Source: Adiantum capillus-veneris | Taxonomy: Eukaryota > Streptophyta > Polypodiopsida > Polypodiales > Pteridaceae | Length of the DNA: 64,000 nucleotides | Reading direction: 5' to 3' | NCBI GenBank assembly: GCA_014529385.2 | Contig: CM043947.1 | Coordinates: 120,912,891-120,976,890 of the forward strand | Part shown: positions 1 through 11,100 of the stretch, one piece after another | How positions within the stretch are numbered: the first letter of the stretch is position 1 | Layout: each line of letters opens with the position of its first letter | The notes under the pieces: generated by a model | What the model saw: only the letters and a program-made list of their open reading frames with translations | Told to the model about the DNA's origin: nothing | The model's database searches: none | Translations under genes and position numbers: made by a program

Positions 1-375
1 TTTGAAACGGAAGGGGAGGGAGGCATGTGGAGAGAAGAGAGAGAGACACAAAGAGGGAGATTTTGTTGCGAGCATCGGACAGAGTTGGAGAGACTTTGTT
101 GCGATGGTTGCTTTGCCACAGTTTCTCTGGTTTGCAAAGGAGGCATCGAGTGCAGACGACCTTCCTCCTTCTCTTTGTGGCAATGTGTGTTGAGTGTCGT
201 CTGTAGCTTGTCAATGCATTACATATTGTCCAAACATGTTTCGTTGTGTGACTATGAGCGCATTGTTGGAGATAAAGGGGAGAGATTGGTGGTTGTTGGA
301 GGCCGGAAGCCAGGTGCGATGTGTGCAGGGATGAGCAGGCCGCCAACCACACGGAAAAGCTCGTGACGCACGAGG

Positions 376-377
<2 letters not shown>

Positions 378-451
<74 letters not shown>
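378..451. repeat. (CT)n microsatellite
   Basis: This is an uninterrupted CT dinucleotide run of about 36 units. The open frames that cross it translate to Arg-Glu or Ser-Leu repeats and are artefacts of the repeat. The flanks at 1-377 and 452-660 show no recognisable gene. Confidence 0.97.
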
Positions 452-454
<3 letters not shown>

Positions 455-663
455 TTGAACGGAAAGTAGGCCGAGGGCCGATGCTTTCTCTCTACACCTT
501 GGTTGGTATTGCATTCATGTGTACTCAAGCACTGTAGTCAGGTGTACTTAATTGAGGTTCATTGAGCTTAAAGAGGTTTGCAGATTGCGCGCCTTGAGGT
601 TGCCCATCGTAGGAGTTGTTCATATTAGAGAGCGGGCAAGCTCAGTGCGAAATAGTGCAGCCA

Positions 664-666
<3 letters not shown>

Positions 667-704
<38 letters not shown>
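667..704. repeat. (GT)n microsatellite
   Basis: This is a GT run of about 19 units followed by a short GGGTGGG stretch. The Cys-Val and Thr-His frames across it are not genes. From 705 to 1100 I see only A-rich, non-coding-looking sequence. Confidence 0.95.
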
Positions 705-712
<8 letters not shown>

Positions 713-1117
713 GGAGAAGGAATTTGCACCTTGTGCGAGGCATGGAAGGAAGGAGGCAGGCCTGCATGGGGCGCGACGAAGACATGGGAACGCCATATTG
801 CAGGAGACATTATCAGGGGAAGAAGAATAACAGGATCTCTGAAGATTCACCGTAATAAACTGCGTGTGGACCGAGTATGTGCCTGTAGTAACCCAACACA
901 ACATTAAGGGTTTCTTTTAGAAAGCCAAAAAGAGAGATTTCAAGCGGAGATTTTTTACTTCGTTAGCGTAGTGGGCAATTCCAAATTCCTCGCCTGTCCG
1001 GTAGCCCACGTGGCTTCTCTTTAAAAAAAAAACTCCAACGCTGACAAGCTCTTAAAAAAAACTACGCCGTCAAAAGCTACCCAATCTTCTCCACACGCAA
1101 TTTGCAGGTTACAAAGC

Positions 1118-2384
1118 TTGTTGGCTAGTATGTATGTTAAGTGCGGTTCACTTGTCAAGGCACAACAAGTTGTTGATGAGCTTCCAGTCTGGGATGTCGT
1201 CGATTGGACTGCACTTATTGCAGGATATGCCCGACATGGGCAGGGTCACGAAGCTTTGGGCTGTTTTCAGTGCTTGCGAAGCAAGGGCCTCTCTCCGAAT
1301 GCAATCAGAGGTTGTTGGAGAAGAATGTCGTGCTTGGAAATGCGTTGGTATACATGTATGCTAATTGCGGTGTACTTTGGAAAGCACAACAAGTTCTGGA
1401 CGAGCTTCCCAACCGAGATGTCATCTCTTGGACTACATTAATTGCAGGATATGCCCAACAAGGACAGGACCAGGAAGCTTTGAATTGTTTCCATTGTATG
1501 CGAAGTGAGGGTTTCATGTAGTCACCTATGCTTGCATTTTGAAGGCATGTGGCATTATGCAAGACATTGATATGGGCAAACAAATTCACGATGAGATTGT
1601 CAATCAGGGGCTGTTGAAAACAATTGCCATGCTTGGCAATGCTTTGGTTGACATGTATGCCAAGTGTGGTGTACTTTTGAAAGCTCAACAAGTTCTTGAT
1701 GAGCTTCCTGATCGAGATGCAGTCTCTTGGAATGCATTGATTGCAGGTTATGCCCAACAGGGGCAGGGCCAAGAAGCATTGGGATGTTTCTAGCGGATGC
1801 GAAGCGAGGGCTTCTCTCCACATGCAGTCACCTATGCTTGCATTTTGAAGGCATGTGGCACTTTGAAAGATGTCGACACAAGAAAACAAATTCATGATGA
1901 GCTTGTTAGTCGAGGGCTGTTGCAAAAAATTGTCGTGCTTGGTAATGCTTTGGTTGACATGTATGGCAAGTGTAGTGTACTTTCCAAAGCACAACAAGTT
2001 CTTGACGAGCTTTATGTCCGGGATGCAGTCTCTTGGAATTCATTGATTGCAGGATATGCCCAATAAGATCAGGGCCAGGAAGTCCTTGGCTATTTTTATC
2101 GGATGCAAAGTGAGGGCTTCTCTCCGGATGCGGTCACCTATGCTTGTGTTTTGAAGGCATGTGGCATTATGCAAAACGCTATCATGGGCAAGCAGAGTCA
2201 TGATGAGATTGTTAGGCAGGGGCTTTTACAAAAAGATGTCGTGCTTGGCAAGGCTTTGCTTGACATGTATGCCAAGTGTGGTGTACTTTTGAAAGCACAA
2301 CAAGTTCTTGACCAGCTTTCTATCCGGAATGAAGTCTCTTGGAATGCACTGATTACAGAATATGCCCGACAGGGGCAGGGCTAG
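1118..2384 (+). pseudogene. Best-preserved PPR block, broken mainly by nonsense codons
   Basis: Consecutive open stretches (1539-1793, 1797-2066, 2103-2384) join into one PPR reading across the breaks. The stop at 1794 is TAG where a sister copy has a glutamine codon (CAA or CAG) before CGGATG. The stop at 2385 is TAG in GQG-stop-EA where the sister copy reads GQGQEA. The stop at 2064 is TAA following YAQ. A deletion near 1515 removes part of the GFSPDAVTY motif seen intact at 2118. Recurrent LGNALVDMY and AQQVLDELP strings mark successive L and S motifs. The block was once a coherent coding sequence and died recently compared with the part downstream. Confidence 0.8.
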
Positions 2385-2699
2385 GAAGCTAAGGGGTGTT
2401 TTCAACGAATGTGGAGGGAGGTTTTCTCCCCAAATGTAGTTTCTTGGACTGCACTTATAGGAGGATATGCCCAGCAAGGGCGGGCCAACGTGGCAGACTT
2501 TCACACGGGCTCCATCGTTTTATCGATGCACCTAGGACAACGATACGCACAGGGAGAAGGGCCGGAGCGTGGAATTTTGGCTATTTTTACAAGCTTGCAG
2601 GGAGATGCACGGCTCTCTATAGCTTTCTAAAGCCAAGGCAGGAACGCAGCCCCAGCCCGCGTTAGAGGCTGTTGAAAAAAGCTGTCCTGCTTTGCACTA

Positions 2700-5600
2700 T
2701 CTTGAAGGGCCAAGTTTTGAAAACAACTAGTGTAGCGAGGGCGGCCTCTCTTTAGATGGAATCACTTATGCATGCATCTTGAAGACCGTGGCTCTATGCA
2801 AGATGCTGATGTGGGCACAAAAAAAATTAACAACTATGTTGTTACTCATAGGCTCTTGAAAAGAGGGCTCTCTATAGCTTTGTAAAGCCAAGGCAGGAAC
2901 GCAGCCCGCCGCTAGAGGTTGTTGAAAAAAACTTTTGTGCTTGGCACTGTCTTGGAGGCTTGAGTGCCAAGTCAAGTGAGGGCCTCTCTTTAGATGGAAT
3001 CATCTATGCACGCATCTTGAAGATTGTGGCTCTACGCAAGATGCTGATATGGGCACACAAATTCACAACTATGTTGTTAGTCAAAGGATCTTGATAAGAG
3101 GTGTCGTGCTTGGCACTGTCTTGGTTGATATGTATACGAAGAGAGGTTGCAACCCGGCCGCTAGAGGCTGTTGAAAAAAGCTGTTGTGCTTGACACTGTC
3201 TTGGAGGCTCGAGTGCCAAGTGAAGCGAGGGCCTCTCTTCAGATGGAATCACCTATGCATGCATCTTGAAGATTGTGGCTCTACACAAGATGCTGATATG
3301 GGCACACGAATTCACAACTATGTTGTTAATCAGTGGCTCTTGATAACATGTGTCGTGCTTGGCACTGTCTTGGTTGATATGTATGCGAAGAGAGGTCTTC
3401 TCTCCAGATGCAATCACCTATGCATGCATCTTGAAGGCATGCGGCTCTACGCAAGATGCTAATATGGGAAAAAAATTCACAATTATATTGTTCGTCAAAT
3501 TCTCTTGAAAAGAGATGTCGTGCTTGGCTCTGTCTTGGTTGATATGTATGCAAAGCGAGGGCCTCTCTCTAGCTACAATCACCTATGCATGCACCTTGAA
3601 GGCATGTGGCTCTACGCAAGATGCTAATATGGGCACAAAAATTCACAATTACATTTTTAGTCAGAGGCTGTTGAAAAAAGATGTCGTGCTTGGCACTATC
3701 TTGGTCAATATGTATGTCAAATGTGGTGCGCTTGAGAAAGCACAAAAAGTGATTGATGAGCTTTCTATCCGGCATTGATTGTGGGATGTGCGCAACAAGA
3801 GCAGCTCCAGAGGCTGTCGTGCTTGGCAGTGTCTTGGTCGAGATGTATGCCCAATGTGATGTGCTTGAGAAAGCACAAAAAGTGCTTGAGCAGCTTCTTG
3901 TCTTGAATGTTGTCTCTTGGAATGCACTGATTGTGGGATGTGTGCAAGAAGAGCAGTGCCAAAAATCTCTAGGCTGTTGTTTTCAACAGATGCAAAAGCA
4001 TTGAAATGCATAGGTTGCGGGATATGCACAATAGGAGCAGGTCAAGAAAGCTCTAGAATGTTTTCCACTTCCTACGCATAGTGTGGACTCTTGGAATCCA
4101 CTGATTGCAGTATTTTCCACATGAGAAAACTTAGTCTATTTACACCAAGTGCAATCGCGTACGTGTGCATCTTGAAGGCATGTTGCTCTATGCAAGATGC
4201 CCATATGGACACAAAAATTGAGATTGATATTGTTAGTCACGGGCTGTTGATGAAAAAAGATGTCGTGCTTGGCAATGCCTTGGTCGATATGTATGCCAGA
4301 TGTGATGCACTTGAGAAAGCATAAAAAGTGCTTGAGGAGATTCTTGCAAGAAATGTCGCCTCTTTGAATGCACTGATTGTGGGATGTGCGCAACAAGAGC
4401 AGGACCAGAAAGCTCTAGGCTGTTTTCAGCGGAAGCAAAGCATTGGAATGCACTGGTTGTAGGATACACACAACAGGAAGCAGATGCAAATGAAAGGCTT
4501 CTCTACAAATTCATTCACCTATGCTTGCACCTTGAAGGCCAGTGGCCTTATGCAAGCTGTTGACATGGGTGAGAGAATTAACGACGAGAAGATACCTGGG
4601 TTGGCGTTGTTGGTAAGCCTATGTCGTGCTTGGCAGTGCTTGGTTGATATGTATGCCAAATGTGGTACTGTCATGAAATGTCGCCTCTTCGAATGCACTG
4701 ATTGCGGGATGTGTGCAACAAGAGCAGGGCCAGAAAGCTCTAGGCTGTTTTCAACGGATGCAAAGCATTGGAATGCATTGGTCATAGGATACACACAACA
4801 TGAGCAGTGCCTGAAAGCTCTAGGCTATTTTCAGCTTCCTATCCGGAGTGTGGACTCTTGGAATGTACTGATTGTGGGATTTTGCCCATAGGAGAAAGCT
4901 CTAGTTTGTTTTCGCCACATGCAATCACCTATGTATTCATCTTGAAGGCATGTGCTCTACGCAAGATGCTGATATGGGCAAATTATCCACAATTATATTG
5001 TTAGTTAGAGTCTGTTAAAAAAAGATGTCGTCCTTGGCATTGTCTTGGTCGATATGAATGCTAAATGTCGCCTCTTGAAATGCACCGATTGCGGGACGTG
5101 CACAATAAGAGCAGGGTCAGATAGCTCGAGACTGTTTTTAGCAGATGCAAAGCAAGTGTATCTCCATAAACTCAATCACCTATACTTTCATCTTGAAGGC
5201 CATGCTTACATATGGGTATGTGGCTCTCACAAGTTCTCGAGGAGCTTCTGTGCGGAGTATGGACTCTTGGAATGCACTGATTGCAAGATTTTCCCCACTG
5301 TCATGGCCCTGTTTTCAGCAGATGTGGCCACTTGGAATGCACTGATTGTAGAAGGTGTGCAACAAGAGCAGTACTGTCTTTGTCCATATATATGTGAAGC
5401 GAGGGCTCAAGGGACTCTTTGCAAATGGAATCACCTATGCATGCATCTTGAAGGATGTGGCTCTACGCAAGATACTAATATGGGCACAAGAATTCACAAC
5501 TATATTGTTAGTCAAAGGCTCTTGAAAAGAGGTGTCGTGCTTGGCACTGCCTTGGTCGATATGTATGCGAAGCGAGGCCCTCTCTCCAGATGCAATCATC

Positions 5601-6300
5601 TACGCATGCATCTTGAAGGCATGTGGCTCTATGCAAGATGCTGATATTGCCACAAAAATTCACAATTATATTGTTAATCAGAGGCTATTGAAAAAAGATG
5701 TCGTGTTTGGCACTATCTTGGTCAATATGTATGCCAAATGTGGTGCGCTTGAGAAAGCACAAAAAGTGCTTGATGAGCTTCCTATCTGCCAACATTGATT
5801 GCAGGATGTGTGCAAGAAGAGTGGCTCTAGAGGCTGTTGAGAAAAGATGTCATGCTTGGGACTGTGTTGGTCGAGATGTATGCCAAATGTGCTGAGCTTG
5901 AGAAGGCACAAAAAGTGTTTGAGGAGCTTCCTAACCAGAATATTGTCTCTTGGAATGCACTGATTGTGGGATGTGTGCAAGAGAAGCAACTCCATAAAGC
6001 TCTAGGCTATTTTCAAGGGATGCAAAGTATGGGAATGCATTGGTTGTGGGATCTCTCTCCCGAATGCCGTCTCTTGGAGTGCATTGATTGCGGGATACAC
6101 GCAACAGGAGCAGGGCCAGAAAGCTCTCGGATGTTTTTAGCGAATGCAGAGTGGGGACCTCTCTCCGGATGGAATCACACACGCATGCATCTTGAAGGCT
6201 TGTGGCTGTATGCAAGATGTCGATATGGGCTTGAAAATTCTCTTTAATAGTAGCTGTTACAAAAAATTGCCGTGCTTGGCAATGCCTTGGTTGATATGTT
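2700..6300 (+). repeat. Out-of-frame tandem DNA repeats derived from PPR coding sequence
   Basis: A DNA module recurs many times here. Its landmarks are ATCACCTATGCATGCATCTTGAAG, GGCTCTACGCAAGATGCT, GGGCACAAAAATTCACAA, and GTCGTGCTTGGCACTGTCTTGGT followed by GATATGTATG (given as separate pieces). Landmark copies lie near 3000, 3240, 3410, 3580, 5420 and 5590. Spacing varies and modules join in different frames, so amplification acted on the DNA after coding function was lost. Confidence 0.8.
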
Positions 6301-7262
6301 TTCTAGCGAATATGAAGTGAGGGACTCTTTCCAGATGCAATCACATACGCGTGCATCTTGAAGACATAAGTTTGTACACAAGATGCCAATGTGGGCCTCT
6401 CTCCATATGGTATCACCTACGTGTCCACATTGCAGGCATGTGTCTCTATGCAAGAGGCTGATACGGGCACAAAAAATGAGCTTTTTATTGTTGTTCAGAG
6501 GTTGTTGAAAAAAGATGTCGCGCTTGGCACAATCTTGGTCGATAATTATGACACGTGTATTGCGCTTTAGAAAAGTACGGTTTCTCACCAATCGAAGTCT
6601 CTTGGAGTGCTTTTATATCCAATTATGTCAAGCAAGGGCAGGAGGAAGCTCTAAAATTCATTCAAAGATGCAATATGACATGGGCATGTTCTTCATGACC
6701 ATTTTGCCTGAAATGTTGCTTGTTGAATGCATTAAATGATGGGAATGGCGTCTCTTTCAATGCATTGGTAGCGGGATACACATTGCAAGAGCAAGCCCAA
6801 AAAGCTCTAGTCTATTTTCATCCTTCTATCTGCAGTGTGGACTCCTTTAATGCACTCACTGTGGGATGTGCGCAACAAGAGCAAGGCCAATGAGCGATAC
6901 AGGAAAGAAGTTGTGCTTGGCTTTGCCTGGGACTATGTGTACGCCACATATGGTGATCTTCAGAACGCACGAAAAGCACCCGAGGACCTTCCTATGCGGA
7001 ACGCCGCCACAAGATCGTAGAAAGGGTCTCTATCCAGATGCAATCAACTACGCCTGCACAGGAATCTGGAAGGCATGCGGGTCAGCAGATGCAATCACGT
7101 ACGCAACCATAGATATTAGAATTCACAATATGATCGCTAGTCAACGTTTGTTGGGAGTACAATTTCATGCTTGGTGGTGGTTTGATCGATATGTATACAA
7201 AATGTGGTGTCCTCACAATAGCACAAAAACTTCTTGAAGGGTATCCTCCTTGTGGTCTCGTC

Positions 7263-7902
7263 TCTTGTAGCAGGTTAAGTGCAGGAGATGCCCAACATCA
7301 TTGATGCAAGGAAGTCCATTGGCAATAGACATTCAATAAGCATTATCATTTTTTGATTTTTAACACTGAGAACGCAGTTAACGAACGCATTGAAAGTTGC
7401 ACGCTGCCGTGGGAATGGCACGTTTCCTCGTATTATAAAAATTGGAGAAGATTGTGCAAACTCCCCCATGCAAGGAGACTTGCATGTTTTCTTTTTTTTG
7501 AAACATAAAAAATGGAACAACAAACAATGACATTGACATCTTGTATGATCATGAACATTGAGCTTGACAAAACTCTTAACACTCCTTGTGGTTTTTGGCA
7601 AGGTACTCCTCTGAAACATTACGATCAGTAACCAATTTTTGTGGAGATACACCACTAAACCACGACGATCAATATCCCAAACACTCTTAAGTAAAAAAAT
7701 CTAACACTTTTTTATGAAATCTCTCTTTCTCTCTCTCTCTCAGTTTCCAATATTTTGTTTGATCTCATTTCGATCTATCATAGCTAACGAAGCACTCTAG
7801 TTCTCGGAAGGTAGTCCCAATAGGTAACATTGAACACTACATTTGGCGACCACCAAGGGTAACTCCAGTGCCCATTCGCCGAAACGCACTTCGGTCTAAG
7901 CC
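7263..7902. other. Intergenic region upstream of the BCD1-like gene
   Basis: No supported gene lies here. A pyrimidine-rich stretch at 7723-7741 (CTCTCTTTCTCTCTCTCTCT) precedes the start codon by about 160 bases. It resembles the Y-patch elements common near plant transcription starts. No convincing TATA box was found. The last 60 bases before the ATG are not A/T-rich, as expected for a 5' leader. Confidence 0.45.
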
Positions 7903-8137
7903 ATGGCAGAAGAGGCGGAAGAGCGGGATGGCGAGAAGAGGGCTATGGCAGTAGGAACGGTGAAGTGCGAGGAGTGCAAGAAGGAAGTTGCCAAGTATAA
8001 GTGCCCCGCTTGCTTTCTTCGCTCCTGCAGTCTGCCCTGCATTCGTGCCCACAAGGAGCGCACCTCCTGCTCTGGCAAGCGTGACCGTACTGCTTTTGTC
8101 CCTATGGACTCTTTCGATGATTCTCAACTTCTCTCAG
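7903..8137 (+). CDS. BCD1: BCD1-like exon 1: zinc finger HIT domain
   Basis: This exon encodes residues 1-78 plus one base. After an acidic N-terminus comes the treble-clef zinc finger HIT: CEEC, CPAC, then CSLPC, RAH and TSC. It is followed by KRDRTAFVPMDSF, the usual linker. The donor reads TCAG|GTATCG at 8137/8138. A single base is left over, which pairs with AT at the start of exon 2 to give Asp. Confidence 0.9.
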
Positions 8138-11100
8138 GTATCGCTCACAATTTCTTTTCAATTAACTTGTTGCAACAGGAAGCTCTCATATACACCATGT
8201 ATAGTGCTCGAATGTTTTTTTCCCAAAAACTTGAAAAACCTACATATGAAATGTTAGTCTGAATTTGAAAGTTTTGCACTAAATTTTTCTCAATTTTGTA
8301 GGTTTTCTCATCTTCAAATTTAACTTTTAGAGGAAAATCTCAAAATTTTGTAGGTGGAATTATACCATGCCTAAGTTTTTTTTTAGCATGACCATGTTGA
8401 TAATAGGGTGTACGTGTTGCATATTTGCCTCCTTTCAGATGCAAACCTATCACGTCCTGAAATTTTTGGACATGTCCTAGGAGAGAGACCTAATCTAGGA
8501 CCCTTGTCTAGTGTCTGTACGCCAATGTGAACATGGTCCATGTGGTCGTCTACCTTTAAAAGGAGGTCAAGGCGTGATTTGTGGGGACCTCCACTGATAG
8601 AGTGCCAACACCTGGTTTCCACGACCATAGCCACCTTCTTGACTTGCACCACATCCTCTACCTCTATGTTGTTAGGGCAGAAGTCATTTGCTACGGCCAA
8701 TACTCAGACGCCTGCCTTTTCTAGGCCCCTTCTTGCCTTTTATTCATTCTAAGTTATACATCAAAAATGTCTCCAGTGGGAGACCGTTTTGGAAGTTATT
8801 CTTATGTGGCAGGCTTGAGCTACGTGGAGTGATTACATCATGGGCTTTGGGTTGGGCTTGACCCTATGGTCTCCACACAAGTATGATTACTTAAAGTCTA
8901 GATGGACAAAGAAAGACTTCAAGAGTGGGGACAAAGCGTCAAATATGATAATTCTTTGGACTCAGAGATATGAACAAGGCAATGACCTTCATCCACCAGT
9001 TTGATACAACTTGCTCAGGATGCAAATTCACTGAAGCGAAACGCAAGCTCTCCAAAATTGGCGTCCCATTCGGTATTTCTTTATTCTTTAGGAGGGTAAA
9101 TTACAAAGAAGAGTCTTGGGAATCCTTTAACTGTATTCCGCTAGATACCACCTGTTCTGGCAAAATTTCGACAGCATAACAGTCCCAAAACTTGCCCGAA
9201 ACCAATTCCACTGCTGGAACTTGCTTCTACTGGCATAAAACCCTCTGATTCCTGCCCAAAAACAGTAAATTCAGCACGCTGTATTTATTGGTTTTTCATT
9301 TGTTTTCAGCCCTAAACAGCCCCCGAGCTGTCATCTAACAATGGGGCACTGTTCGCAATGCTTGTGGCATCATTGCGGCTGCAAAACAGTCCAAATACAG
9401 CGCGCGTACACAGTGCTGAAAACACACCTGTTTGGTGAGATTATGACCCTCAATGGTGCTTGCTTTGGAGTAGCAATTAGCTACTCCTGTTCTTGCTCAA
9501 GGAGTGTTAGGTGCAGTGGAATGAATGTTGAACTTTGCTCAAGATGAGTGCTCCGACGACGCGCTGAAAACGCAGATGTTGAAATCTGCGTTTTTCGGAC
9601 TGAAACTACAAACTTCGATGGATCCACCGTGCAGCGAGGAATTGCTGCGGGAAGGTGAGATCTGTGTGGTTTGGGGGTTGTTCTGCTGTGTCTAAGGGCT
9701 GAAAATTGAAAACTCAAATGCTTCTTGGTGTTCCGTCGCGGTGAAACTGCAAAATGCTATGCTGATGCAAAAACGCTAGGACGGAAAACTGTCTTCTGCT
9801 GCCGCCGGTGGCCTTGCAATGCAAAACGCTAGGCTGATTTGGTGCGGTCCGGTCGCCAAGTTGATGCAGAAGCAAAACGCTAGGCTGATCTTTGTGCTGA
9901 TGCAAAAACGCTGGCTCTCCTACTGTTCTGATGTCGCTAGGGTCTGTCTGTCGCGGCAAGTCAAGGCGGTAAGGATCTACTACCACAATGGCTATGCTGC
10001 GAAGTCGTAGGGGTGAAAACTGAAAAACGTTAGCAGACTTGCACCATGGAAAAACGCTAGGGCTGATCAATCTCTGATGGGGGAGGGTCTTGCTGAGAAG
10101 GCGTCACAAAATGGGAGCGTATAACAATATAGAATATACTTGGATAAATAGAATTTATCACTTAACTGAAGCCAAAGGATATAGAGAGAAATAAATAGAG
10201 AGAGAGAGAGAGTGAGAAGATCGACACAGTACTGGGGAGCAGAAGATGGGCTGGTACCCCCCCCGTAATAGTATCTTTATTACTGAGGAGAAGTCTATAC
10301 AAGCACTTGAACCGAACGTATTACCATGTTCGGTCTAGAATAAGACTTGATGGTTTTCGAAAGCCTCGGCTTCTGATTCCTAGGGCAAAACCCTATTCCA
10401 AGGAACTTCCGTTCCTTATTCCAAATCCTTGAGAACCAAGGTTCTTGCCTCTGGATCACACCTTCCAGACTCAGGGCATGGCATCCCCGCAACTCTTTTC
10501 CGACTCTGTTTCCAGAGTCCTGTTCCTGCAGAATAACTCCGCTTTCTTGGACACAAAGTCCTTCCCTTGGGAATTTCAACTTCCGGATCACATCTCGAGA
10601 GTCTACCTCTCTTCGATCCGTGGATCTGCTTCCCAAACTTGGGTACGAAACCCTTGGGCTGATCTGGCTCTAGTTCCTCAGAGCGCTTTTATCCTGCAAA
10701 GGCTCATGCCTTCCTCTTCTCCTACTCCCTCACAAAGAGGAAGTACACCTGCAATCAAATACTTAGAGATCATAACATAAAAATCGTACCTTCCAAGTCG
10801 CGACGCTCGTAACGCAACTCGGTTCTCGAAAAAAGCAATTCCCCGAAAGAGATCGCTGCATAGAAAATCCTCTCTTCCAATCCTACACACAAAAGAGGTG
10901 TGTCCTCGGGCTCCTTCTTGTAAATCAGCCCCGTCTACGACGTTTATGGGCTGAAAACAGAGAAAAACAGCAGCTTGTCGCGATGGAAACACGCTCCATA
11001 GGCACCTCTTCGCAAGGAAACTCGTGCAATGGGTCTTGGCGACATCTGGTACACCTGGGGCAGCCATGGGCATCACCGGCAAACGTCTTCTTTGCGGGTG

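Larger units (their letters stand above)
1100..7262 (+). pseudogene. Decayed array of PLS-type pentatricopeptide repeats
   Basis: Pentatricopeptide repeat proteins bind organellar RNA and, in the PLS subclass, usually guide C-to-U editing. On the + strand, PPR motifs recur across all three frames for 6 kb. Signature strings include VDMYAKCG, SWNALIAGYAQ and YACILKACG. The first 1.3 kb keeps clear tandem P-L-S units, about 306 bp per three-motif unit. From about 2.7 kb on, near-identical DNA blocks repeat out of frame, with deletions, stops and rearranged order. No start region, E or DYW domain is recognisable. No single frame runs more than about 200 codons, so a full editing factor cannot be made. 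The array is intronless, as is usual for PPR genes. It is most likely a dead tandemly amplified gene or several overlapping dead copies. Confidence 0.85.

Noticed and set aside
211-528. 105-codon minus-strand ORF with Arg-Glu repeats
   Set aside because: It is the (CT)n microsatellite read as codons, without any other coding sign.
552-904. Cys-Val and Thr-His repeat ORFs on both strands
   Set aside because: They arise from the GT microsatellite and disappear outside it.
1500-2400. PPR stops repaired by U-to-C RNA editing
   Set aside because: Ferns use such editing in organelles, not on nuclear transcripts, and other frameshifts and deletions are present.
1100-7262. CRISPR-like or satellite array
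   Set aside because: The periodicity is explained by PPR coding units. Repeats vary and there are no unique spacers.
7275-7655. 126-codon minus-strand ORF upstream of BCD1
   Set aside because: Composition is random-like, with no domain, and it overlaps the likely promoter and leader.
10295-10780. ORFs on both strands in the C LTR (also at 19185-19835)
   Set aside because: They lie inside LTR sequence, are mirrored on both strands and carry no domain. Similarity between the two loci is due to LTR copies.
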